Assembly: GCA_027922465.2 (NCBI GenBank)
Contig: BQMF02000496.1
Coordinates: forward strand, 62,001 to 126,000
DNA from: Turritopsis dohrnii
Taxonomy: Eukaryota; Cnidaria; Hydrozoa; Anthoathecata; Oceaniidae
Reading direction: 5' to 3'
DNA: 64,000 bases
Part shown: positions 23,635-36,370 of the stretch, piece by piece
Layout: each line of letters opens with the position of its first letter
How positions within the stretch are numbered: the stretch's first letter is position 1
The notes under the pieces: generated by a model
Seen by the model: only the letters and a program-made list of their open reading frames with translations
Database searches by the model: none
What the model was told of the DNA's origin: nothing
Translations under genes and position numbers: made by a program

Positions 23635-24090
23635 ATGGAAAAGGTAGCGCCAGTTCTAGTGGCTGTTGGAAGTATCGGCGCTTTAATCTTCCTTGCGGCT
23701 TGCTGCAGTGGTAACGCGTGGCTGGAAGCAAGTCGTTACAAAGTTCAATATGGCTTATGGAAAGCTTGTGTTGGATCCGTTTGCGTATCAATCAAGGGTG
23801 TGAGTGATTGGTTTCAAGTTTGTCGAGCTTTCGCAGTACTTTCTGTTGTAGCAGCATTTAGCGCAATTATCCTGTCAATTCTATCACTTGCCAACAAGTT
23901 GAAAAGCACGTTTGTATCAATCCCATTATTTGGTGCAGCTGTCTGCATGATCATAGCTCTCAGTGTTTACACAGCAAAATATCCCAACTTCGATAAATTC
24001 GAAATCGGTTGGTCGTTCATATTGGGATGGGTCGGTGTCGCAGGAGCTATAGTCTCTGGGTTTATAGGATTATTTGCCAATAGGTGTTAA
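23635..24090 (+). CDS. Claudin-like four-pass membrane protein B
   Basis: A 151-residue relative of protein A. The first loop has SGNAWLEAS followed by YGLWKACVGSVC, keeping the W ... GLW ... C ... C signature. Hydrophobic segments lie near residues 6-23, 62-85, 92-112 and 127-148, and the C-terminus is a short basic tail (FANRC). The start ATG follows AATTAAAG. There is no stop or frameshift, so the gene is presumably active. It is the most divergent of the three intact copies in the loop between the second Cys and TM2 (VSIKGVSDWFQVCRAF), but the following CRAFAVLSVVAAFS block is shared with A and D. Confidence 0.8.
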   Translation: MEKVAPVLVAVGSIGALIFLAACCSGNAWLEASRYKVQYGLWKACVGSVCVSIKGVSDWFQVCRAFAVLSVVAAFSAIILSILSLANKLKSTFVSIPLFGAAVCMIIALSVYTAKYPNFDKFEIGWSFILGWVGVAGAIVSGFIGLFANRC

Positions 24091-24792
24091 AATATTAATA
24101 GAAGATAAATGTAATATAATTGTATTTATATATTGGAATGGGAAATTTGTGATTACACTTTGCATTACAAACACCAATACTTTGTCCAAAATATCCCAAA
24201 TCTTTCCCGTCTGGAGGTTATTATTTTGATTATGAGTTGCTTGTTCGCTATGAGATAACCAATGTTGACTTTTATCAAATCGCAAAATCAAAACATGGTG
24301 GGTAAGGAGGCGAAACATCGACGTTTCTTAAAAAAGACAACAACTTTCTAGGACAGCTCCCCCTGGAAAATTGCTCCCTGGATGATTGACACCCACTTCC
24401 TCCCTCCCAGTAAATTAACCCCGGAAAATTAGCCCTCGTGCAGATAGTCCTAACACTAATCCTAACCCTACAATTTTCTTGGCGAGAAAAATCTATTGTG
24501 TTAACTTTACTTTGAAACGAATCCAATTTCATATGAAATGATTTTCTTTGAACAGTTTGTGATTCTGAATCTAGGTCAAGGTAATTAATGGAGCTTCTTA
24601 CGTTATAATCCGGAAGTGGATTGTTCGTTTCAATTAATGGCAGTTATTGAAAGTACTAATAGTTTCTTTTGCATTCCTTTCATAGTATTTTATCACTTAC
24701 TGATAGTTTATAAATCATGTGGTTAATCGAGCACTTATAAACAAAATAGGTCATTGAAATTGCGCAAACAAATGAATCATGGGCAAATGCGT
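24091..24792. other. 3' flank of claudin-like gene B
   Basis: No gene. The stretch 24345-24475 is relatively C-rich (CTCCCTGG, CTAATCCTAACCCTA) and may be the remnant of a repeat. Confidence 0.4.
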
Positions 24793-24912
24793 TAAAAAGT
24801 CACTGCGACGGAGAGCAAATTTATTGAAATAGTCACTGCGACGAAGAGCAAATTTATTGAAATATAGTGTGTATATTTCTTTAAAACGAACTCCTTCGAA
24901 AAGATTTTTCAA
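24793..24912. mobile_element. Degraded 121-bp MITE, copy 2, with internal duplication
   Basis: GTCACTGCGACGGAGAGCAA occurs here and again about 40 bp later with one change, followed by TAGTGTGTATATTTCT as in the 6.65-kb copy. The CCCAG ends are lost. Confidence 0.5.
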
Positions 24913-25417
24913 CGATATTTCAATTTCTTAACATACTTAAAAATAGGGTTTGTAAATTGTTTCTGACTTATCCATGATTCTATGAAAAAAACTCTACCAA
25001 TAATTCTTGTTGGATTTTTTAATAACTTAATTCTTCACTTGATTTTATAGCTCTTTAATACTTTCCATGTCAATGTTATGAAACCTTCTGCAAATCAGCA
25101 ATGATATATCTATACATGTTGGTACTCTCAGTCCAAAATACAACTGAATACAATTGTTGTCTCTGTCAAATTTGACATTGAAAAATGGAGATTAAAGGGA
25201 CTAGCTACGAAAAGTATATCCATTTTCTGAATTTCAAATGCTTATATTTCTCTGTCCTACCCCGCCTCGGTTTACTGTGATAATCTGTAATATTATTCGT
25301 TTTCATCGATGAAAGATTTTACAATAGAATACGGCATAACTTTTCACTTCGTCATCGTTTCAGATTCTGAAACACACAATACCTTCGATTTAGTACGTCA
25401 CTTTCGATGATGAGGGA

Positions 25418-25762
25418 ATGAGATCATCGAACGCAGATCATTATAAACGCAGGTTAGCGTTTATAATTTATACTCTGTTTAAATTAAAAATCAATTTGTT
25501 TGAGATTTCACAAAAATATATTTCAAGTGCAAATGAGTTATATATTAAAAGAAAACTTGTGAGATTTGTTGCCAAATGGCCTCCTCAGGACCAAATCAAT
25601 GGACAAAACATTGAAGTTGTTTTGAAAGAAATGTTCCTGAAGTGCGAAAAAACATATCGCGTAGAAAATCGTTTTTTATTAGAAATTGAAAGCCTTTATC
25701 GTCTTTATCCGGGGATAAAGGCTTTACACGTCTATTTACACGTCACTTTACATATTTCATAG
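25418..25762 (+). CDS. Unrecognised 114-codon open frame
   Basis: One of the few longer frames in a gene-poor stretch. The protein is Lys/Leu-rich and helical in look, with no transmembrane, zinc-binding or catalytic motif I recognise. There are no clear flanking splice sites or promoter. It may be chance or the relic of an exon. It ends about 200 bp before the 5-kb hAT-like element. Confidence 0.15.
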   Translation: MRSSNADHYKRRLAFIIYTLFKLKINLFEISQKYISSANELYIKRKLVRFVAKWPPQDQINGQNIEVVLKEMFLKCEKTYRVENRFLLEIESLYRLYPGIKALHVYLHVTLHIS

Positions 25763-27020
25763 AGAGAATAATAGATGAAGGCGGGAACTAAAGCATACAA
25801 TTTTCAGAAATCTTTTATGTTAAATGTGTTTATGAAAACCTTCATAAGAATAAATAAATAAATAACCAAGTGCTTTACTCAATTCTCATTGATATCGGCT
25901 GATATTATCGATCATGGGAAATATAACTTGATTAAATGCAGAGAAAAAAACAAAAGAATGCAGGGGCGGATCCAGGGTTAGGCAACTTAGGCAAATGCCT
26001 AACCCAAAATAATCAGTTAAATAATGTTTTTCATAAAATTGTATGAAAAAGGTATTGTATTACAATAATCAGAAAATAATCGAAAATATCAAGAGATTCT
26101 CCCGCATCAATCCGCCCGATCCTTTCTTTCGCAAATAGGATTATTCTCCGGCTAGGCGCGGCGCGCGCCATGATGTTAAAAATTAATGTTTTTTACAGCT
26201 TGAGTTTATAGGTATTGATTCTGTGCCCGGAAAATGACTTCTCATAGTCACATTGACAACACAGACTAGTGCCTAACGCTCACCTTAGGCGAAGAAAATT
26301 TTTCCTAAGGAGCCCCGGGTTTACACACATTAATGAATGAACTGGAAGAAAATTTGCCTAAGGTACAACCATGGGTTTACACACTTTATTGAATGAATGG
26401 TCACCAAATCTGCACAAAACGACCGTGGGACCTTCGAATTAGACCCAGTTCAACATGGATTCGCTAGAAAACATCGTTGCAGCTTTTGATAGCAATAATG
26501 AAGTATTAATTAGGAAAGTATTATGGAAGTTTGAATTCACTAATAATCCACTAATAATAATCTGTTGAAAAATGACTTCAAAATCTAGGAAAAGCATTTT
26601 TTTCGAGTTATGTCTCTTCTCTTGCTTCTGCAAAATGAAAACATTGTGGCTGCTTTAAAGCAAGTATTTTATTTTATGTAATATAAATGATTAGCATGGA
26701 TTATTAACACCATAATAATTCGTTGAACATAAGTATGACGACAGTTAATTATTAGCTCAGATATTAAGTTTGTTTGTGTCAACTGAACCGAAGCCTATTT
26801 TATATTGATTAATGATGTATATAAATATTTTTGGTATCTGTTTCTGTTAATCAAAAATGCATCTGTAAATGTTATGAAATTACGTTTGAATGACTGAGTT
26901 TATAATACACAAAGTCATTGTTATTTTTCTAAGTTGTTTTGCGTAGGCTTATTACGTAACTTATTTGTACAGTTCATAATTAGTCAGCGGCTTTAGCCAG
27001 ATTACTATTGGAATAGGGTT

Positions 27021-27022
<2 letters not shown>

Positions 27023-27052
<30 letters not shown>
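27023..27052. repeat. (GTC)n microsatellite
   Basis: Ten uninterrupted GTC triplets inside the 5-kb hAT-like element. Confidence 0.9.
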
Positions 27053-27764
27053 TATGATTTTTTTATTAGAAATATCTATGAAGGAGTGTCGTCTAATGGA
27101 TTTTTATACTGAACACGTTTCATTTTAAGCTTGTTCTCCGGCAAAACTTTATATTATGTCATGGCGTTATGTTTTGATACTCTAGGGAATGTAAATGAAC
27201 AAGAACAATGAACAAGAGGCCCCTCTCGGCAAAGCTGAAAAATAATGGACTGCAAAGCAAAATCGAAATACATTTTTACTCCGGGAAGGTCGAAATAGGA
27301 ATTTCTGAGATATATCTAGAGTGACAATGGTTAAAGGAATAAACCATTTTGGTTAAAAACAATCTAAAACAGATATTGAATTCATAAAGCAATATCATTC
27401 CAAATTTAATTCAATTCAATACAATACATCAATACAATACATCAGAGACTGACATTAAATATACAAAAAATTTTTGCCTCACATTTATCTTGTACATAAA
27501 TAAAACAAATTTTAAGCAGATAAGACTTTCATGCATATTTATCTCCAAGAAGTCATATCCAATTGAATTGAATGGAATGGAACGCAAATCTGATTTCGAG
27601 TAAATAAAATATATATTATAAATATGATCAAATTCAAAAAGAAGTTACTAACTCTAGTAACTCTTGCATGTTTGGCACAGTGCACTAACTTATATATTTT
27701 CGCCTTAATTCAGATTGAAAATAAGAAAAAGTAAGCAAATGCGGATTATTTGATTAAGAAAATA

Positions 27765-27990
27765 CAGGGTCCAATCTAGAATGGAAGAATAGCATCTGGC
27801 GGAAGGAAAAAAAGGCACATTATGAACATCCAAAGGGCACTTTTTTTAGGAAAAGGGCAACCTGAGCTTTATGTCGGTGGGTTAAACCTGTGACCCCCTA
27901 TACAAGCTTTTAAAATGAAATAAATTTTTAAAAAAATGCAGAGGGCAGCATCCGATCAACAGATGCTCTTTTGGACTAGATTAGACCCTG
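27765..27990. mobile_element. 226-bp hAT-type MITE nested in the 5-kb element
   Basis: Inverted ends CAGGGTCCAATCTAG and CTAGATTAGACCCTG. Flanks AAATA and AAATG agree at 4 of 5 bases. No coding capacity. Confidence 0.5.
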
Positions 27991-30880
27991 AAATGAAAGA
28001 AACTCACGGTCATGCAGACACAGAGTATTGACAATACAAAAGTAACAATCTTACAAAAAACCCAGTTCGGAAATCACAATTAGTTCTGACAGTGTTCAAT
28101 AAGTTTTACAGTAATAATTATCCAACTTGTGATAACTCATAAGCCCAATAAACCTGGTAGCTACGTCTCTGACTCTGCTCACTGAGTCCGATATAACAAC
28201 ATCGCCAACAATTTTCCTAAAAAAATGTGGAAGGCGACATAATTCATTATTAAATTTCTATAGAAAAGTTTTAAAATTTTCGCAACCTTGGTTGATCAAC
28301 ATTGCTTTTATATTTTGCGTAGCAAACCAATATCTTTATAAAATATTTACCCTTTGTGTATAATGGAACTTACATAAAGTTTCTTTCACATGTACAATGT
28401 ATTTATATTTATTAGGAATGGTTTTGTAATTATTCAAAGTTTCGGGGGGCAGTAGTGTATGTTGATTTAGACAAACACCAAAAAATCAAATTCCTGTGGT
28501 GGTAAAATGGGTTTATTTTATTCTACCGCATTGAAATATTGGTTAATAATTTCTTTCCCCTGAAAGAGCCACCAATTGCATCTCAGTAAACCCTTGCTTT
28601 GTTTGATGATGGGCGGCAGGAAAAGGAGAAATAAAAAAACATGAAATGATTTTATCAGTGAGTGTGTAGCAGCACCCAGTTACATACAAAATACTTCAGC
28701 CATGGCATTATCAATGGGGGGATAATGTGTTTAAAATTTTCTTACCTCGAGTGTGTTTTTGGAGATTGCAGTCATATTATCATCACTTTGTTTTTGGCTG
28801 TGTGGGATCAAACCATACCAATATGTATAAATGTAATGGAGATGTATCGACACCAGCAAAAAGAGTCATTTTGCATAAACAATTCTCTTACAACCATAGA
28901 CATTTCTATTGCTATTTCTAGTAAAATAATATTTGGCTCTACACTGAATAGGTAGCATCATAGCGAAGTTTTGAGAAACTCCACGCAGTGATTTCATGAT
29001 TTGCTGTTTTCATGGCCACACTCACAATAAGAAAACGTTTTAAATATCTTCTTTTAACCTATTCATGCAACAACCATAGTTGGAAAATAGCCTCTGATTC
29101 AGCCTACAACAGACTTCAGCCTACAATCGAGGACATAAAATCTTGGAATTACGGACGGACGGACGGACAAACGCTAATGAAAGATCAGCTGCTATCGCGC
29201 TGACCAATAAAATTATTTTTAAAAAAGCTTGCAAGAACTTGATGTTCTTTATAATAATAAGGTTGTTAAATTTGTTGAACACATGTGAGCTCTAGAAAAA
29301 TAATTCTGGATCAGAAAATGTCATTCTGTTATTGTTTGAAAGCCTTACAGTCATTCGCAGGGAATACTTGTGCCTGTTAGGGCATCTTGTTGTTCTTTCT
29401 CTGGTCAGTACTGTTCAAGTAAATGATGAAAAAATTTTGCAAGATTAACAAAAACGCCGCTGACTTGCTGCCGTAATCGGCTGCATTTTTTTTCTTGGTT
29501 CGAGATGACTGTCAGGTTTTGAATTTAAGAACTTTAAAAGGATCCTGTGTCCAAAATGATATGAACCAATACGATGAAGCTCAAAAAGCCTCTTGTTAGT
29601 ATAACTTACTTCCAGTTTCTGAGATATGTATTTAATTTTTGAAATCTTACATTCACTTTATGCAATGCATGTTTTATGATGTATATAATAAGATAGTATA
29701 TAATAGGTTAATAGGTTAAACTTCTTATCGCAAGTTATCATTAATACTATATCTTTTTAATTTACTATAGAGAGAAAGGGCTTTCACTCTGAGTGAGTGA
29801 TAAGAAAATGAAGTTATAACATATTGAGAGTTTATACACATAAACAAAGAATAAAAATCTTATTACATCATAATTATGTATTGTATGATTTTATGATTTT
29901 TAAATCGAAATGTCTGGTCTGCCCAAGGAAACAGAATCTATAATACTTCTGAAACAACTTTTTGGATGAAGGAACACTTTAACATCTTTGGAGTTATTCT
30001 TTCATTTTACAAAAACCACCTATGTTATGTCTTCTTTTGAAAAAGGTAATTATATAATGTTTTAGTTTGACTTCTTGTTTCCTATGCTACATTAAATTCT
30101 GGAAAAAATGCTGTAGCTCTTATTAAAGAGGAAGCAGTACATAATTTGTCTGTTGTTGTGTAGTTTTATATATATAGGTTCTTGGACTTGTCTCAGGGAT
30201 TTCTGTAAACACCATCTTTTACTATAATGTGGTTGCCATTAATTATTTAACCATGGATCATTTTTAGGGTAGGGTATACTATTTGATTTGATGAACGTCT
30301 AGTGCAGAAATCTGTTTTTATTTTGCTGCTGGATAATGATCAAGGAACTTGTCTCTAACTTTGATATTGGTCATTATACTCTATTTCTTAACATAAGTTC
30401 TTTTCTTTTCTTTCTATCTGACCATCTTGACCAGTACAGAGATAAAATATCATGTATTTATCTGAGTGCTCCAATCTATCATGGTATAGGTAATTGAAAA
30501 TTTATTTATTTGATTCATTACAAGTATGTTTTCGTTTGGTGGATGCTTCCTGTTCATGTACAAGCAATCAAGAAAATGAAGAAGATAACAGATGAAGTAA
30601 TTTATTGGTTATTTACTTAGCCTCCGATCTGGCAGAAAATATTATTTTGGCCTACATAACATAGTTCAATACATTCCATTCATACTCAATTAGTTTTCTT
30701 TTGTTTATTTCCCTTATTCCATTAGTGCAACAATACAGGCTTGCAATATAACTCCCCTTTACGTTAGGACGAATCAATTCGAGTTAATAATTTTTACTTT
30801 TCGAAAAGTATGTATTAGATTGGGCGTAAACTGGCGTAAATTTCATCGATTGCGCCCTTATGTGTGTTTAACAAAAAAAA
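27991..30880. other. Non-coding interior of the 5-kb hAT-like element
   Basis: No recognisable gene. A short (GGAC)n run lies at about 29152-29168. Frames at 28662-28955 and 29012-29203 show no family features. Confidence 0.45.
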
Positions 30881-31051
30881 TTTGCCTAACCCTTAAAAAA
30901 TCCTAGATCCGCCCCTGGAATGTTGACAAATCCAATTTTATTTCTTACAAATTTTCGGTGGCTTCCGCACACCATGATCACGTACAAGTTGTTTTATTTC
31001 ATAAAAGTTCGTATTTTATAAAAAAAAATTAACAATAGAAAAAATTATACG

Positions 31052-31352
31052 CTAGAATAATTCTAAAGGTAGTGAAGTAATAGTTCTGTTAAGAGGAGGT
31101 TTGTCTCGGTTGATGAGCAAGCTCTCCTTCAGAGTTAATTTAAAGTCATTACTATCACTACCTATGCTAGTAAAATTACAAAACGATGGAGTATAATCAC
31201 AAACAAATCTATGGTCCCGAACCGCAGAAGGATGGTATAGACCGTTCACGGGTTTCTCAGTGAGATGCGATATACCTAAGTGTTCACACATTCTGACCTT
31301 AAAGTGGCGGATAGTTTTGCCGTAATAGGAGGCGTTGCAGCCACCGCACTTA
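31052..31352 (-). pseudogene. Penelope-like element fragment (GIY-YIG endonuclease part)
   Basis: Reads FKCGGCNASYYGKTIRHFKV on the minus strand, then MCEHLGISHLTEKP, ending LPLELF at 31052. It aligns by eye with the C-terminal part of the 10.4-11.7 kb copy, but is clearly a different, more diverged lineage. The RT domain is absent; upstream sequence after about 31352 is unrelated. Confidence 0.7.
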
Positions 31353-31359
31353 AACTGAT

Positions 31360-34300
31360 AAACAATACATAGTTATATGGGAAAGCACAAAACCCATGCT
31401 CTAAATTACTATGAAATAAACATTTACTTTTATCTGCATGCTTTATCAACACACAATTCATGCAATAAATCGAGCTCTTCAAAACTTCACGGTGAAAACC
31501 TTGTTAAATTTGTCAGGGTAAGTGAGCACTAAGTACTTGTCTCGTTCTTTCAAACACTTTTGTAAGATTTTCCTGCGAAAAGTTTGATGAACTTGGTACA
31601 TGAAACTACTCCAGTATAAAAGAAGAGATAATGATAACTACACTTCATGATTTTAAAGATCATACAAATTTAACATTGAAGACATTTTCTTTTTCTTTTG
31701 GGTTATCATATTGTTATTTTCTACAACTCGTCATGAAATTACTGTGCCAAAAAAACACCGGGATGGAGAGCGTTATTTTCAAGCACGCCCTCGTATAACT
31801 ATGTATTGTTAAGAAAACATAAAAATTCAAATAACATGTGTTTCTGTAAGAAATTTATTAAAGCTTCCTCTTTTGAACGGTTAAATACGCAGAACCTCAA
31901 TCCTGTATCCATGTGCTTACAGGTAAAATCACAGTGAAAGCTTAGCCAAGATATTCATTTCTGAGTAATGAAGTCGTCTTTAATTGTGAGTAGTGGCTAT
32001 CAACGCAAATAATCCTGGCCACACGTACTAAACGAGAAACAGCGTAGATATCGCTCCCAGCAGCCACCACATGTGAGTGAATATATTTTCGAAAAATGCA
32101 AGTTACGTGGAAATGATGACCTTGATGAGCATGATACAAAAATATCAGTGTCCACAATATCTTCTATATTGACAAAACCAGCCAACAAGAACATTTCTTT
32201 TAATTAGGGTTCTCAATCTATTTTAAGACGTTTGTTTGACTTATAGTCTACATTATACAAGTTTGCAATTAACATTACAAATTCCTCTGGAGTTGGTTAC
32301 AGATTACGCCTTTGCTGAATCAGTTCAAACGAGGTCTCTTGGCTTAGTTGCTATGTTTTAACTTTTACCAGCTGTTTTAAGTATCAAAATTGCATCCAAT
32401 CATCATATAGATTCGACAAAAAAGATTTTCATTTCAAAAGTCATACAATCGGTGCAACATTGAACTACATAGAAACGAGGCTAAATATAGTAACTAGGCT
32501 AAGACGACAAGGTGTTTAAACAGATATTGGTGAAAGGTGATAACACAAGTGTTTGTTACGATAATTTAACTGTTTTGTAAAATACAAACATACCGCAATC
32601 AACATTTGATTATCCCGCAAGATTATCCCGCAATCAAGATGTTCACAGAGTCTTATGTGTGTGGTTTTAGTTTCTTTGTTTTTGTTGTTGTTTGTCTGTT
32701 GTTTATCTGTTGTTTGTTGTATCAGGATTTTTTATTGTCATGAAGCGTTTCTGGTGAGTGTAACCTTGTGAATGAAATCACTTAGATAACGATTACAACG
32801 AATGTGTCAATAAAGTATATTTTTCTTCAATCTAACGTTCGTCACTGTACGAGGTGTAGCCCTCTATGTCGATGAGGTGAAGACGCCAATACAAATCGAA
32901 ATATATTCTTTAATGAAATAAATTGTTGTTCATAATGGTTGGATGGAACTTCACAATGTTCATATGGCGTAAGCAATACGCCTTTCCCGAATTTCCGTCT
33001 AAACGCCATGCTTTCCATACATTCTATTGTTTCACTAATTGCAATTCTTATCCCTAAGTAATATTTAGTTATTACTTCAATTCCGTAGTGGCATTATTAA
33101 GACTTTTAAACGGGGCGAAACTTGTTGGCTTAGCCATAACACAATGTTTAAACTGAACTTCGGGTTAGGTATATATTTAAATGAAAAACAAATGTTGCCA
33201 CAGCAAGTAATGCCCCTAGCAACACATAATATACTACGATCGAATCCGTGATTACTTTTGAGCTATTGTATTGCGCAACATCTTTTCTGAAAGCATTTAT
33301 TTGCGAATGAATTAAAGTTATGGCAGAACATACTTAAGGAATATTTTGAAAGAAAATCATACATTTTTGTTGGTAATTTGTTTAACATTTTACTCTTTCT
33401 TTACGATTCATCTACCCACTCAATCTACCGGGTGGGCCAAAAAAACGCACCCATATTTGATTTTTTGATATTTAAATGTATGGGTCTCCAAATCAAAAAA
33501 TATTTTAACTGGTGTTAATTCAATCCATCGTGAGATATTTTGGGAAGTTGTGGAAAACGCCAAATAATGTTTTATCTCAGATTGAATCAGTGTTCTTCTT
33601 TCTTCATGATGCACACAATGAAACCAGCCATGACCATATTGGAAATCATATAGTTGAATGAATCGAAAAGAAAAATACAAGAAATACAAGAAAAGAAAAA
33701 TGTTTATAAACTAAATCATGCATGGAGCCATCATAAGGATATGATCATTCTTTCATATCCAGTAAGCAATCAAATGCCCAAAATGCCCAAAAAAAATTTT
33801 AAAAAATTTCAAACGTTTAAAAGAAAAACACAAGTTATTTTTAATGATTATTCAGATGCAATGTATAAACACGAAAAATTCAGGCAGAATTATAGATATT
33901 TCATTCTGACAAAACCAAGATTGTGTTCTTATTTAAGTTTTGGAAACAATAAAAAAGTAAGTTAATGAAAATTAAGAAGAGACAAACAAATTTGAAAACA
34001 AATTGTACAGCGTCAAATGTTTGAACTTATTTCATTTTCTCCCTTGACAATGCCTTGCCTTATACAAGGCCCATGTTGAAAAGGCTTCTCTTTTAAACTT
34101 TTACAAAATCTATTTTCAAGAAAAACAAAAGATAAGCAAAAGGCTTGGGCAATAGCAAAGCTTAGAGTATTGCTTAAGCTATGATAGAAGTCATGGTTTT
34201 CTCCCATTAATAAATTTAGGGAAAAAAGGTTTTTCCAGCTACGGTGTGCAAATATGTAAAGTAGACACAAAAGTTGTAGAGCATTCACTTGAAGTCATGC

Positions 34301-34742
34301 CAGTAATTAAAAAATCTTATTTCCTAGGAAATGTTTTTCTGTGATTGTCAGAAAGCAAATGGATTTTCTTTTACATTTTGAAAAATAAAAATAACAGACA
34401 TCACAGTCTGTTATTTGCTTCGAAAAATCCATTACGTGAATGTCGAAACAAGAGTGTGGTAGATATATCCAAGTATATCTTTATAATGACAGATTTTCCC
34501 ATTGATATGTTAGTGCATAGATATTCCGAGAAGAGGTCAGTAATGTTTCATATTAATATTTTGTCTCTAATAGCAATCAACAACTCTAAAACAAGACCTT
34601 GGAAAAATAATTCTATCATCAACGAAAATTTTCCATCTTCTTGCTCGAAGTTTATTTTCTTCTCCTCGATAAGTCTGTTTTTATAATGAGTAAATCCGTA
34701 TGAGTATTTGAGTAATCGAAAGTAACTCTAACTCTATTGTTT
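31360..34742. other. Gene-poor region
   Basis: No confident gene. The frames at 33654-33965 (103 codons, Lys-rich) and 34013-34288 have no recognised domain. At 33427 begins ACCGGGTGGGCCAAAAAAAC, one end of a mariner-type element resembling the ends at 57.0/58.3 kb, but no partner end is found nearby. Phrases at 31745-31775 weakly resemble the 121-bp MITE. Confidence 0.4.
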
Positions 34743-34767
34743 TAAGCCGGCCAATGCCTCTTTAAAG
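34743..34767. mobile_element. Solo end of a Kolobok-like element
   Basis: AGCCGGCCAATGCCTCTTTAA matches, with two or three changes, the right end of the element at 49.37-50.48 kb, including the TTAA. The left end is not found. Confidence 0.4.
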
Positions 34768-34788
34768 GACATGTTCAGTGGTGTACCT

Positions 34789-34932
34789 AGATGTTGTTAC
34801 ACTGACAAATGTAGTAACTCCGGCAAAGGTTGTAACTCTGACAAATGTATTAACTCCGACAAATGTAGTAACTTCGACAAATGTAGTAAATGTTCTACGA
34901 CAAATGTAGTAAACCTACGTCAAATATAGTAA
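34789..34932. repeat. Minisatellite, unit about 20 bp (GACAAATGTAGTAACTCC)
   Basis: Seven imperfect tandem units. The last two change from AACTCC to AAAC-type spacers. Confidence 0.75.
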
Positions 34933-34959
34933 ACGTCTTGAAGATTGAAATGAGCCATA

Positions 34960-35310
34960 ATTCGGCCATACACATGAAGGTCTTCACGGTAACTTTGGGA
35001 TATCAGGTGGCCATATGATAAATCCCAAAATCGCGCATGCGCAGTAAAAAAGACACTAACATTAGCTAAATGATTAGGAAAACACATTAAGGCCTTCGCC
35101 AAGTCACTTTTCTAATTTTCTATTAGGTAGCTGTGTTATAAGCCTGAAATTTGCGCATGCCCATTTAAGAGACTAGCAAAATCAGTCATAGTAAGGCGAA
35201 ACACCACGTGCACATCTTTATCAAGTAGCTTTGTAAGGGCTGTCAAGTGTTCATATAGTAAAATCCAAAAATGCACATGCGCAGTAAGAAATGCTTTTGA
35301 CATAACTATG
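34960..35310. repeat. Three degenerate tandem units of about 120 bp with GCGCATGCGCAGTAA
   Basis: The motif occurs near 35033, 35152 (decayed) and 35273. Each follows a CCATATGATAAAATCC-like phrase and precedes a short A-rich run. Confidence 0.55.
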
Positions 35311-35639
35311 GCTCATTTGGCGTTAATGACGGAAATAAAATACCATAACGTTGGACCCCTCGACTGTTCTTATTGACCCTGCATATACATATGCTAAATA
35401 CAGTTACTTGCTTTCTTATGATCTTATGTTACAGGTCGCACAATGATAACAGTATTCCAAATATTCTTGACGTGTCCAACCTTTACAAGTAATATAAGTT
35501 AATACATTTAACAACGATGATATATTCAAAAATTTGATTTAAGGTAACAATCCACGAGATAGACTTTTAGAAACCTGAAAAACAGATCGTCATTGTTAAT
35601 CTTAAGAGAATTAATACGGAGCTTCATATCTGCCAATTT

Positions 35640-36222
35640 TTGTATCACATGTTTACTAGGACGTCGTGGAAAACTTCTAGGACGTCCTACAATTTTCAGG
35701 ACGTCGTAAAGCATTTCCAGGACGTCGTAGAGCATTTCCAGGACGTCGTAGAGCATTTCTAGGACGCCGTAGAACATTCTAGGACGTCGTAGAGTTGTTC
35801 TAGGACGTCGTAGAACATTCTAGGACGTCGTAGAGCATTCTAGGACGTCGTAGAGCATTTCTAGGACGTCGTAAAGCATTCTAGGACGTCGTAGAACATT
35901 CTAAGACGTCGTAGAGCATTCTAGGACGTCGTAGAGTTGTTCTAGGACGTCCTACAATTTCTAGGACGTCGTAGAGCATTTCCAGGACGTCGTAGAGCAT
36001 TTCCAGGACGTCGTAAAGTATTCTAGGACGTCGTAGAGCATTCTAGGACGTCGTAGAGTTGTTCTAGGACGTCGTAGAACATTCTAGGACGTCGTAGAGC
36101 ATTCTAGGACGTCGTAGAGTTGTTCTAGGACGTCGTAGAACATTCTAGGACGTCCTACAATTTCTAGGACGTCGTAGAGGATTCTAGGACGTCGTAGAAC
36201 ATTCTAGGACGTCGTAGAAAAG
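35640..36222 (+). repeat. GGACGTC satellite array, copy 1
   Basis: About 28 units of 20-21 bp with consensus CTAGGACGTCGTAGAGCATT. Unit variants differ in the last bases (GAACATT, GAGTTGTT, AAGCATT). A matching array in inverted orientation is at 41.70-42.19 kb. Both share the edge sequence ACATGTTTACTAGGACGTCG and the unique flank with GGAGCTTCATATCTGCCAAT, so each is a copy of one larger repeat element. Open frames in the array are translations of the repeat. Confidence 0.9.
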
Positions 36223-36370
36223 TACCACGTGCTATGGTTGTTTTGGTTTATACCAAATTCATTATTGTGCATGGTAGATATAGTTAAATGTCAAAGACAT
36301 TAATAATAATCTAGTTTGTTTTTCAAACTGTGAAGTACAGAGTATTACTTCTTACAGCACAAAAAACAAA

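Larger units (their letters stand above)
25961..30917. mobile_element. hAT-like non-autonomous element, 5.0 kb
   Basis: Ends are CAGGGGCGGATCCAGG and GATCCGCCCCTG (inverted), with the 5-bp duplication GAATG (25956-25960 and 30918-30922). Subterminal zones contain repeated GCCTAAC/GCCTAAGG motifs (25979-26000, 26262-26375, 30888-30895). With the 3.1-kb element at 15.1 kb it shares the outer 10 bases and the 5-bp duplication, so both belong to one group moved by the same kind of transposase. No transposase frame remains. A 226-bp MITE (27765-27990) and microsatellites are nested inside. Confidence 0.8.

Noticed and set aside
33427..33470. A complete second mariner-type element with ACCGGGTGGGCC ends
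   Set aside because: Only one end is present; no inverted partner or transposase remnant found within several kb.
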